Positions 1 to 6,045 of a stretch of 8,608 bases of DNA are shown piece by piece (within the stretch, counting starts at the first letter, position 1; each line of letters starts with the position of its first letter). The notes beneath the pieces were generated by a model. The model searched no databases and was not told where the DNA came from. It was given only the letters and a program-made list of their open reading frames with translations. Source of the stretch: an uncultured Bacilli bacterium (GTDB taxonomy: Bacteria > Bacillota_I > Bacilli_A > RF39 > UBA660); NCBI GenBank assembly GCA_947585885.1, contig CANPXI010000038.1, positions 1 to 8,608 on the forward strand, written 5' to 3'. The translations under genes were made by a program, and so were the position numbers.

Positions 1-479
1 TTTAAATATTTTAATCGAGCCGGTGTATTATAAAAAAGATTAGTAACTAAAATATCTGTTCCTTTTCTTAAATCACCAGAATACTCTTTTAATACTTTTC
101 CTGATTCTATTTCATAAATTACACTATCAGTTCCGTCACATGTTTTAAGTATTACATATGATACACTTGCGATTGATGGAAGTGCTTCACCCCTAAAGCC
201 AAGAGTACTAATAAAGAATAAATCGTTTTCACTTTTTATTTTAGAAGTTGCGTGTGGTGTAAAAGCAAGGAGTGCATCAGTTTTATCCATACCTATTCCA
301 TTATCTATTACTTTTATTTCTTTTATTCCAGCATTTATTAGTTCTACTTTTATGTTTGTGCTTTTTGCATCAATACTGTTTTCTACAAGTTCTTTTACTA
401 CACTTGATACTCTTTCTACTACTTCACCTGCAGCAATTTTGTTAGATAGGTTTTCATCCATTACTTTTATTACACCCAT
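1..479 (-). CDS. mutL: DNA mismatch repair protein MutL, N-terminal part (runs off left edge)
   Basis: The first 159 residues encode the GHKL ATPase domain of MutL, the ATP-dependent mismatch-repair protein that links MutS recognition to strand incision or removal. Seen in the sequence: the N-terminal NKIAAGEVVER, then KELVENSIDA with the presumed catalytic Glu at residue 30 and Mg-binding Asn at 34, DNGIGM at 59-64, HATSKI at 76-81, GFRGEAL at 94-100 and NTPAR at 151-155. These are the diagnostic GHKL and MutL motifs, all intact. The start ATG at 479 is supported by an AAAGGAAG ribosome binding site (487-494, minus) that overlaps the stop codon of yqeH, 13 bp upstream. It is therefore probably the last visible gene of the obg-yqeG-yqeH-mutL operon. 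The rest of the ATPase domain and the C-terminal dimerisation/endonuclease domain lie outside the window. No mutS is visible here. Confidence 0.96.
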   Translation of the reverse strand, partial: MGVIKVMDENLSNKIAAGEVVERVSSVVKELVENSIDAKSTNIKVELINAGIKEIKVIDNGIGMDKTDALLAFTPHATSKIKSENDLFFISTLGFRGEALPSIASVSYVILKTCDGTDSVIYEIESGKVLKEYSGDLRKGTDILVTNLFYNTPARLKYL

Positions 480-492
480 ATTTTCACTTCCT

Positions 493-1494
493 TTAAATCA
501 ATTTGTCTCTTTTTGTTAAAATACTCTTATTTAATGTATAGATTGTTACGCTTCCGTTTATTGGAGTTTTTATAAACCCAAGGCCTTCAATTACTATGTC
601 TTTAGTGCTTTCAAGTGTTATTTCTTCTTTTTGTAAGTTTTTTAAATTTTTGTTTTTTTCTGCTTTCATTTTTTTATATTCTAAGTTATTGTTTAGATAA
701 AATATTAGATTTTGTTTTTCTAAAGTGTTATTTTCTATTCTTAATATGTTATTTATTAGTAACATAAAGCCTGGTTTTAGAACGTATATTTTTGGTTTTA
801 TTTCTTTTTTTGGTATTAGGTTTTTATATTCATTTATATCTATAAAATTAGTTATGTCTTTTTCATTTATGAAGCCTGGGGTATCTATTATTGTTAAGTT
901 ATCACTTAGGCTTATATTTATGTTTTCTGTAGTAGTGTTTGGTACTACACTTGTTGTTATATTAGATATTTTACCTATGCTTTTTAAGAAACTATTTATA
1001 AGAGAGCTTTTACCACTGTTAGAAAAACCTATTACATAAATACTTTTTACTTTATCACTTTTTAGTTTATCAAGTAATTTATCTATGTTATACATTTTAG
1101 CACTGCTAACAATAAATATATTTTTTATATTTTCGTATCTACTTTCTATATAAGAAATTATTTTTTTATCTTTTACACTTTTTGGTAATAAATCTTTTTT
1201 TGTTAGTACTAGATATACATTATTTTCTAAAATATTTATTACATCTAGTTTTTCTTTTGTTAGGGTTAGTAAATCAACTAAATATATTACTGGATATTTA
1301 GTTTTATTTATTTCTTTTATAAGTGTAGTTTGGTCTATTTTTTTATCTATTAGTGAAGCTTCTCCATAGTGCATTATTTTAAAGCATCTTTCACAGTAAT
1401 CACTTTTTTCTAATACTTTTTTATTTATATAACCAACTTCACTTTTATTTTTTGTTTGTAGTAGTGCACCACAACCCATACATTTTTTAATCAT
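493..1494 (-). CDS. yqeH: Ribosome biogenesis GTPase YqeH (circularly permuted)
   Basis: This 333-residue cytosolic GTPase belongs to the YqeH family, which in Bacillus assists assembly of the small ribosomal subunit. The GTPase motifs occur in permuted order, the family hallmark: G4 TKKD at 98-101, G5 SSAK at 130-133, then G1 GFSNSGKS at 156-163, threonines of G2 near 187-189, and G3 DTPG at 204-207. An N-terminal zinc-finger-like CxxC pair (Cys5/Cys8 and Cys34/Cys37) precedes the GTPase domain. The C-terminal 120 residues match the family's accessory domain in position. It is somewhat shorter than the Bacillus protein (about 366 residues). The start overlaps the end of the HAD phosphatase gene by 8 bp, suggesting translational coupling, and AAAGGAAAA stands just before the ATG. 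In Bacillus this gene is also next to yqeG. Confidence 0.95.
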   Translation of the reverse strand: MIKKCMGCGALLQTKNKSEVGYINKKVLEKSDYCERCFKIMHYGEASLIDKKIDQTTLIKEINKTKYPVIYLVDLLTLTKEKLDVINILENNVYLVLTKKDLLPKSVKDKKIISYIESRYENIKNIFIVSSAKMYNIDKLLDKLKSDKVKSIYVIGFSNSGKSSLINSFLKSIGKISNITTSVVPNTTTENINISLSDNLTIIDTPGFINEKDITNFIDINEYKNLIPKKEIKPKIYVLKPGFMLLINNILRIENNTLEKQNLIFYLNNNLEYKKMKAEKNKNLKNLQKEEITLESTKDIVIEGLGFIKTPINGSVTIYTLNKSILTKRDKLI

Positions 1495-2011
1495 AATATT
1501 TTCCTTTTTTAAATAAATCTCTTTTTTCTAATATTTTTATTATTATTTTTTCTATAAATCTATTAAATAAAGTAATAAATCTATCTTTTTTACTTATTGG
1601 GTTTATTAGTATACTAGTCATTCCCATTTTATTTGCTCCATATATGTCTGTTATAAGTTGGTCTCCAATACAGGCTACTTCTTCGTTTTTTACTCTGTAG
1701 ATATTCATTATTTTTAGATAATTTTTTTTGAATGGTTTTCTAGCACTTGCACAGGAGTCTATTTCTAGAGCATTTCTAAATGGCTCGACACGTTTTTTTT
1801 CACTATTAGACATTAGTACTGGACGCATACCAATTTCTTTTATTTTAAACATTAAATCTATTACTTCTTTTGTAGGAATTTTAGCTGTTATTCCAGCAAT
1901 AGTGTTATCTAAATCAAATATTATTATTTTTATTCCCATATTATATAGTTTTTCATAGTCTATTCTATATATGCTTTGATAGTACATATCTGGGACAAAT
2001 TTTTCCATCAT
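1487..2011 (-). CDS. yqeG: YqeG-family HAD-type phosphatase
   Basis: This 174-residue haloacid-dehalogenase-superfamily protein matches the YqeG / HAD-IIIA subgroup in length and in its position before yqeH. Motif I is FDLDNTIAG with nucleophile Asp33 and acid/base Asp35. Motif II is the serine in MSNS (about 67-70), motif III the lysine of ARKPFKK (Lys92), and motif IV GDQLITDI (116-123) with metal-binding Asp117 and Asp122. All catalytic positions are present, so it should be an active Mg-dependent phosphatase. The physiological substrate of the family is not securely known and I do not assign one. The first of two adjacent ATGs is chosen because an AAGGAG site (2020-2025, minus) lies 8 bp upstream; that site overlaps the obg stop codon, 12 bp away. 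The 8-bp overlap with yqeH suggests the two products are made together. Confidence 0.9.
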   Translation of the reverse strand: MMEKFVPDMYYQSIYRIDYEKLYNMGIKIIIFDLDNTIAGITAKIPTKEVIDLMFKIKEIGMRPVLMSNSEKKRVEPFRNALEIDSCASARKPFKKNYLKIMNIYRVKNEEVACIGDQLITDIYGANKMGMTSILINPISKKDRFITLFNRFIEKIIIKILEKRDLFKKGKYYD

Positions 2012-2023
2012 ATTTTAGTCTCC

Positions 2024-3301
2024 TTAATATTCATTATAAATAAATTCATTATCAAGTATTTTTACTGTGTCTCCTTCTTTTGCACCAAGACTTTTTAATT
2101 CTTCGTCTACTCCTAAGTTCTTTAGTTTTTTTGCAAATCTTAGACTTGCTTCATCACTATTAAATCTAGTTTTTTTAAGTAAGGTTTCTAGTTTTTCACC
2201 TTGTAGTACCCAAGTGTGATCATTTTCTTTTGTTATAGTATAAGGCTTTTCTTCTTTAAACTCATATAATACAAAACTTTCAAATTCATTATTATCATAA
2301 GTAAGAGGTTCTTCTATATTTTCTAGTATTTCTAGTAGTTTTTTTGTAAGAGTATCTAGTCCTTTTTTTGTTATGCTGCTTGTTTCAATTATAGTTTCAT
2401 TTTTATATTTTTCTTTAAATTCTTTTAGGTTTTCTATACTACTTGGTAAGTCCATTTTTGTAGCAATTATTATACTTTTTTTGTTGTATAGTTTTTCGTT
2501 ATATTCTTTTATTTCTTCTTTTAATACTTCATAATCATCTATTGGACTTCTTCCTTCAGTAGCACTCATATCTACTACGTAACATATTATTTTAGTACGC
2601 ATAGCGTGTTTTAGGAATTTGTCTCCTAGGCCTACTCCTTTACTTGCACCTTCTATTATTCCAGGTAAATCAGCCATTACAAATGAACTTTTTCCTACTT
2701 CTACTACACCTAGATTAGGTGAAAGTGTCGTAAAATGGTATTCTGCAATTTTTGGTTTTACGTTACTTATTACACTTATTAAACTACTTTTTCCGGCACT
2801 TGGAAAACCTACTAAGCCTACGTCAGCAAGTAACTTTAGTTCACATTTTACTACTTTTTCCTCACCGGGAAGACCATATTCACTTGTTTTAGGGGCTTTC
2901 ATTTTGTTAGTTTTAAATGATGCGTTACCTCTTCCACCTTTTCCACCACGTGCGACCACATATTCTTCACCCGGCTTTGTAATATCACATAATATTAAAT
3001 TTGTTTCAGTATCTATTACAGTAGTTCCAACTGGTACTTTTATAACTGTGTCTGTTCCACTTGCGCCTGTTTTTAGGGCTCCACTTCCGTTTTTTCCGTT
3101 TTCTCCTTTTATTTTTTTATTATATCTTAAATCAATTAATGTTTTTAAGCCCGGGTCACCTTTAAAAATGATATTACCACCGCGACCACCATTACCACCA
3201 TCTGGGCCACCCATTTCAACGAATTTTTCATGACGAAAACTAGTGCATCCATCTCCACCATGACCGCCTATTAGTTTAATTGTTACCTCATCTATAAACA
3301 T
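2024..3301 (-). CDS. obg: GTPase Obg/CgtA
   Basis: This is a 425-residue Obg GTPase, close to the Bacillus length (428). The family binds the large ribosomal subunit during assembly and is linked to stress signalling and, in Bacillus, to initiation of sporulation. Residues 1-158 form the glycine-rich Obg fold (for example GGHGGDG and GGPDGGNGGRGG). The G domain has G1 GFPSAGKS at 165-172, switch I threonines at 191-192, G3 DLPG at 211-214, G4 TKMD at 281-284 and G5 around SSI at 308-310. Residues from about 340 to the end match the C-terminal OCT domain. An AAAGAGGTG ribosome binding site precedes the ATG. It is the first gene of the cluster. Any promoter must lie in the roughly 50 bp between 3302 and the end of the upstream gene, where I see only weak -35/-10 matches. 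Confidence 0.97.
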   Translation of the reverse strand: MFIDEVTIKLIGGHGGDGCTSFRHEKFVEMGGPDGGNGGRGGNIIFKGDPGLKTLIDLRYNKKIKGENGKNGSGALKTGASGTDTVIKVPVGTTVIDTETNLILCDITKPGEEYVVARGGKGGRGNASFKTNKMKAPKTSEYGLPGEEKVVKCELKLLADVGLVGFPSAGKSSLISVISNVKPKIAEYHFTTLSPNLGVVEVGKSSFVMADLPGIIEGASKGVGLGDKFLKHAMRTKIICYVVDMSATEGRSPIDDYEVLKEEIKEYNEKLYNKKSIIIATKMDLPSSIENLKEFKEKYKNETIIETSSITKKGLDTLTKKLLEILENIEEPLTYDNNEFESFVLYEFKEEKPYTITKENDHTWVLQGEKLETLLKKTRFNSDEASLRFAKKLKNLGVDEELKSLGAKEGDTVKILDNEFIYNEY

Positions 3302-3342
3302 ATTTTCACCTCTTTAATTTTAACATATATTACTTATTTAGT

Positions 3343-3374
3343 AAAATACAAAAGGAAGTATTTTATCTACTTCC
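3343..3374 (-). terminator. Candidate intrinsic terminator after the 509-residue gene
   Basis: On the minus strand GGAAGTA (3368-3374) and TACTTCC (3354-3360) form a perfect 7-bp stem with a 7-nt loop, followed by TTTTGTATTTT. The stem overlaps the stop codon of the upstream gene. The U-tract is interrupted and the stem is short, so read-through into obg is possible. Confidence 0.55.
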
Positions 3375-4892
3375 AATTTTTAATAAATAAGACATTCTTT
3401 CTTTTTCAATTTCTTTTTCTTTTGCTTTAACTAAAGAACTTATTTCACTAATAGAAAGTGATGGAAAGTTTATACTAATAAGTATAGCAAGAGCTAAATT
3501 ATCACTATAAGTTTCTTTTAGGTTTTTAAATTCTTCAGTTTCTGTTAAATAGTTAATTTGATTTAAAACTGCAAGACTTATTCCGGTTTTTTTATTTCTT
3601 TGTATAGATATTTCTGTTTCTAATTTGTTTTTTATTTTATTTATATTTTCTTCATAAGCTTTTTCTCTTACATTTTGTAAACAATAGTCATAAATTGTAT
3701 TTTTTTCTTCTATACTTAAAAGATTTACACTATGTAAAAATTCATCATCTGTTGCTAGTATTCCAAGAGATTCTTTTATTTTTCTATTTCTTTCTTTAGT
3801 CATTTTTTCTAGTCTTTTATCTAAATATGGTTTTATTACTTTAAAGATATAACTTGATTCTGTAGGTGAATATGTTCCATCTTTTATAGTCTTTTTTAAG
3901 TCCATTCCATATTTTTTCTTTAAGTATTCCATTTGATCTACAGTTATTAGACTTTTTACTCTTTCCATAAACTCTTCTATAGTTTCGTCATTAAATTTAT
4001 GTTTTTTAAATATTTCATAGAAAGGTTTTATATTTCTTACTTTAATTTTATTTACTATAAATTGATTTGCTCTTCTAGTTACTAGTCTTTCTTTTTTAAA
4101 TTCTTCTATTAATACTAATTTATCTAAGTTTTCACCAAAAAATGTGACTATTCTTTCATATTCATTTCTTGGCAAAGATTCAACTACTTTTTTTAATTTT
4201 TCTTTATCTACGTCTTTATAGAAGTCTTCAATTCTTACGAGTACATAACCATTATTTAGTTTATCTATAGCACTTATTATAAATGGTATTATTTTAGAAT
4301 ATACTCTTATGTTATCTTCTAAAGCTAAATCTATTATTTCTTTTTTATCAAAGTTTTCTCCAAATTTTACTTTTAGTATTTCTAAATCATTTTTATTTAA
4401 AAGAGTCATTACTTCATTTACTTTTTCAGGTGTTGTATTAAAGTTACTATAAAAATCGATTCCATTAATTCTTTCAAATATTATTTTTCTTCTTGTTATT
4501 ATTCTCCATAAATTTTCTATAGTTATTTTATTTATCTTTATATCTTTTTTATCTAATGGGTCAGTTATTACTTCTCCTTCAGTAAATGAATATTCTTTTA
4601 ATAAAGTATTCTTTTGTTCTTTGTTAAGTGAGTCAATAGAAGACTTTATTTCTTCAGTCGGGACACCTAAAAAAACATTTAATAAATTCTTTTTAAATTC
4701 TGTTACATTTTTTAGAATTTTTATTCTATTTATTAAATTCATAGACCTTGTAGTATTTATATTTTTAGTACTAGTGATATTAAATATTTCATAGAAAGTT
4801 TTTTGTTCACTTTTAGATAGCATATTTATTATTTTTATTAATTCAGTATCACTTATATCATTTAATTTTTCATATAGTTCTTTTCTGAACAT
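3363..4892 (-). CDS. Unrecognised protein made of sigma-region-4-like repeats
   Basis: I do not recognise this 509-residue protein as a named family. It is predicted cytosolic: charged, Lys/Glu/Ile-rich, helical, with no signal peptide or membrane segment. Reading it by eye shows a 14-residue motif of the form L-[SNP]-x-x-E/D-x-x-x-[LIF]-x-x-x-[FY]-G starting at residues 25, 89, 165, 240, 316 and 392. The spacings are 64, 76, 75, 76 and 76. The clearest copies are LNKNDLEILKVKFG (165-178) and LPRNEYERIVTFFG (240-253). The adjacent sigma-K-like protein has LTKREKDIIIRRYG in the same register, and in both it and module three a helix ending in a KL pair falls 34 residues after the glycine. This suggests a tandem array of degenerate sigma-region-4-like helical modules, perhaps with a seventh near 449-500. 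The start has AAAGGGGGA upstream and a strong sigma-A-type promoter. Function is unknown; a nucleic-acid- or RNA-polymerase-binding regulator is an inference only. Coding confidence is high, functional confidence low. Confidence 0.9.
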   Translation of the reverse strand: MFRKELYEKLNDISDTELIKIINMLSKSEQKTFYEIFNITSTKNINTTRSMNLINRIKILKNVTEFKKNLLNVFLGVPTEEIKSSIDSLNKEQKNTLLKEYSFTEGEVITDPLDKKDIKINKITIENLWRIITRRKIIFERINGIDFYSNFNTTPEKVNEVMTLLNKNDLEILKVKFGENFDKKEIIDLALEDNIRVYSKIIPFIISAIDKLNNGYVLVRIEDFYKDVDKEKLKKVVESLPRNEYERIVTFFGENLDKLVLIEEFKKERLVTRRANQFIVNKIKVRNIKPFYEIFKKHKFNDETIEEFMERVKSLITVDQMEYLKKKYGMDLKKTIKDGTYSPTESSYIFKVIKPYLDKRLEKMTKERNRKIKESLGILATDDEFLHSVNLLSIEEKNTIYDYCLQNVREKAYEENINKIKNKLETEISIQRNKKTGISLAVLNQINYLTETEEFKNLKETYSDNLALAILISINFPSLSISEISSLVKAKEKEIEKERMSYLLKIGSR

Positions 4893-4922
4893 TTTATTTT
4901 ATCCCCCTTTATAGGTGTAATA

Positions 4923-4951
4923 ATTGTACCATTTTTTAGTACATTTGTCAA
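4923..4951 (-). promoter_or_regulatory. Sigma-A-type promoter for the 509-residue repeat gene
   Basis: On the minus strand a perfect TTGACA (4946-4951) is separated by exactly 17 bp from TACAAT (4923-4928). The -10 box is preceded by TGG, giving an extended -10 (TGn). Transcription would start near 4916, about 24 nt before the ATG at 4892. This is the best promoter match in the window. Confidence 0.8.
4925..4943. repeat. Inverted repeat TGTAC-N9-GTACA inside the promoter
   Basis: TGTAC at 4925-4929 and GTACA at 4939-4943 are perfect inverted copies with a 9-bp spacer. They span the -10 edge and spacer of the promoter described at 4923-4951. The position is that expected of a repressor operator, but five-base arms can arise by chance in AT-rich DNA. 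Confidence 0.35.
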
Positions 4952-4989
4952 TTTTGGTATTAAATTATTTCTTAATAATATAATATAGT

Positions 4990-5682
4990 ATGATAGAAAA
5001 AATTATTAGTTTTTTTAAAAAGTTTGCTTTTTTTACTACTAGTTATAGTATTAATGTATTTCCACCACCTCTTACAAGTGAAGAAGAAGAAAAGTATATT
5101 TTCTTATCTTGTAATGGAGACAAAGAAGCTAGAAGTATTTTAATAGAACATAACCTTAGATTAGTTGCGCATATTGTTAAGAAGTTTGAAAGCTTTAATG
5201 AAAACCCAGATGATCTTATTAGTATTGGGACAATTGGATTAATTAAAGGAATTGATACTTATAACCCAAGTAAACCTGTTAAACTTATTACTTATGCTGC
5301 AAAATGTATTGAAAACGAGATATTAATGTATATTAGACAAAATAAGAAAAGTCAGTTAAATGTAAGTTTAAATGATTCAATTGGGTATGATAAAGACGGA
5401 AATGAGATTACTTTAGCGGATGTTATAAAAGATGATTATGTTGACTCCAGTGATATTGTTAATTTAAAAGATAATGTTACTCTTTTAAAAAAATATATAA
5501 ATGTTTTAACTAAAAGAGAAAAAGATATTATTATTAGAAGATACGGGTTACTTAATAAAAAAGAAGAAACTCAAAGAGAGATTGCTAAAGAACTTAATAT
5601 TAGTAGAAGTTATGTTTCTAGAATTGAAAAAAGAGCTTTAGTTAAATTAATGAGAGAATTTATTAAACATAATAATGTATAA
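4990..5682 (+). CDS. sigK: Sporulation sigma factor sigma-K (pro-sigma-K)
   Basis: This 230-residue sigma-70-family protein closely resembles Bacillus sigma-K, the late mother-cell sigma factor that directs coat and spore-maturation genes. Shared blocks recalled from Bacillus sigma-K include IEHNLRLVAHIVKKFE, DDLISIGTIGLIKGI, CIENEILM, KDGNEI and TQREIAKELNISRSYVSRIEKRAL. Region 2 spans about 45-118 and region 4 about 168-222, with the helix-turn-helix at 194-214. The first 18 residues are hydrophobic and basic, followed by SY, as at the Bacillus pro-sequence cleavage site. This suggests the protein is made inactive and processed by a SpoIVFB-type intramembrane protease. The gene is one piece, with no skin-like interruption. 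The ATG is the only plausible start (an in-frame TAA lies at 4981), yet no SD precedes it; TATAAT at 4979-4984 ends 5 bp before the ATG. It is divergent from the repeat protein and convergent with the XRE regulator. Confidence 0.93.
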   Translation: MIEKIISFFKKFAFFTTSYSINVFPPPLTSEEEEKYIFLSCNGDKEARSILIEHNLRLVAHIVKKFESFNENPDDLISIGTIGLIKGIDTYNPSKPVKLITYAAKCIENEILMYIRQNKKSQLNVSLNDSIGYDKDGNEITLADVIKDDYVDSSDIVNLKDNVTLLKKYINVLTKREKDIIIRRYGLLNKKEETQREIAKELNISRSYVSRIEKRALVKLMREFIKHNNV

Positions 5683-5709
5683 AAAAAAGAACAACTGAGT
5701 TCTTTTTTT
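5682..5709. terminator. Bidirectional terminator between sigK and the XRE gene
   Basis: A run of seven A plus GAAC (5682-5692) pairs with GTTC plus seven T (5699-5709), giving an 11-bp stem with the 6-nt loop AACTGA. Read on either strand the stem ends in a T-run, so it can serve both convergent genes. It overlaps the last base of the sigK stop codon and the stop codon of the XRE gene, an extremely compact arrangement. Confidence 0.85.
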
Positions 5710-5944
5710 ATTCAAAGAATTTATTTATAGGTACTTTTAAAGCTTTACTTATTTTATATAAATTATATATACTTATTCCTTGATTTACTTTTTCGCTTTC
5801 TAAGCCACCAATTAGTGATACACTTACACCTATCTTTTTAGCTAAGTCACTTTGAGTCATATCATTTATATTGGCATTATATAAAAGTCTATATCTTTTT
5901 ACATTTTTACCTACTTTTTTATTTATTACATTTTCTTCAATCAT
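5708..5944 (-). CDS. Small XRE/Cro-type helix-turn-helix regulator
   Basis: This 78-residue protein consists of essentially one Cro/C1-type DNA-binding domain. The helix-turn-helix is MTQSDLAKKIGVSVSLIGGLE (residues 29-49), with TQSDLAKKIG as the scaffold helix and SVSLIGGLE as the recognition helix. The following NLYKISKALKVPINKFF (61-77) is the usual fourth/fifth helix of the fold. There is no effector domain, so it would act as a small repressor or activator by DNA binding and dimerisation. The ATG is supported by AAGGTGA (5951-5957, minus) at 6-bp spacing. It lies 101 bp downstream of the large surface-protein gene, on the same strand, with no convincing terminator between them, so co-transcription is possible. 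Its target is unknown; nearby candidates are the inverted repeat at 5989-6020 and its own upstream region. Confidence 0.88.
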   Translation of the reverse strand: MIEENVINKKVGKNVKRYRLLYNANINDMTQSDLAKKIGVSVSLIGGLESEKVNQGISIYNLYKISKALKVPINKFFE

Positions 5945-5988
5945 AATTATTCACCTTATATATTTTATAATCGTATAGCTTAACTTCT

Positions 5989-6020
5989 AATTCTTATCAT
6001 TCATTTATATAATGAGAATT
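5989..6020. repeat. Interrupted inverted repeat upstream of the XRE gene
   Basis: AATTCTTATCATT (5989-6001) and AATGAGAATT (6011-6020) can pair over ten positions if a 3-nt bulge is allowed, around a 9-nt loop. It lacks a T-run in either direction, so it is a poor terminator. Its place 45-76 bp before the XRE start fits an operator or mRNA processing structure equally well. The rest of the 101-bp gap (5945-6045) shows only the XRE ribosome binding site. Confidence 0.3.
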
Positions 6021-6045
6021 TTAAATAATGTATAATTCTTTATTA

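Noticed and set aside
2619..3233. Plus-strand open frame of about 200 codons opposite obg
   Set aside because: It is proline-rich because it reads the reverse of the glycine-rich Obg fold (GGN codons become CC). The minus-strand gene has all Obg motifs.
3302..3353. Possible obg promoter: TTGTAT (3346-3351, minus) and TATATG (3324-3329) with 16-bp spacing
   Set aside because: The -35 matches only three of six consensus bases and overlaps the T-run of the terminator. In DNA this AT-rich such matches are expected by chance.
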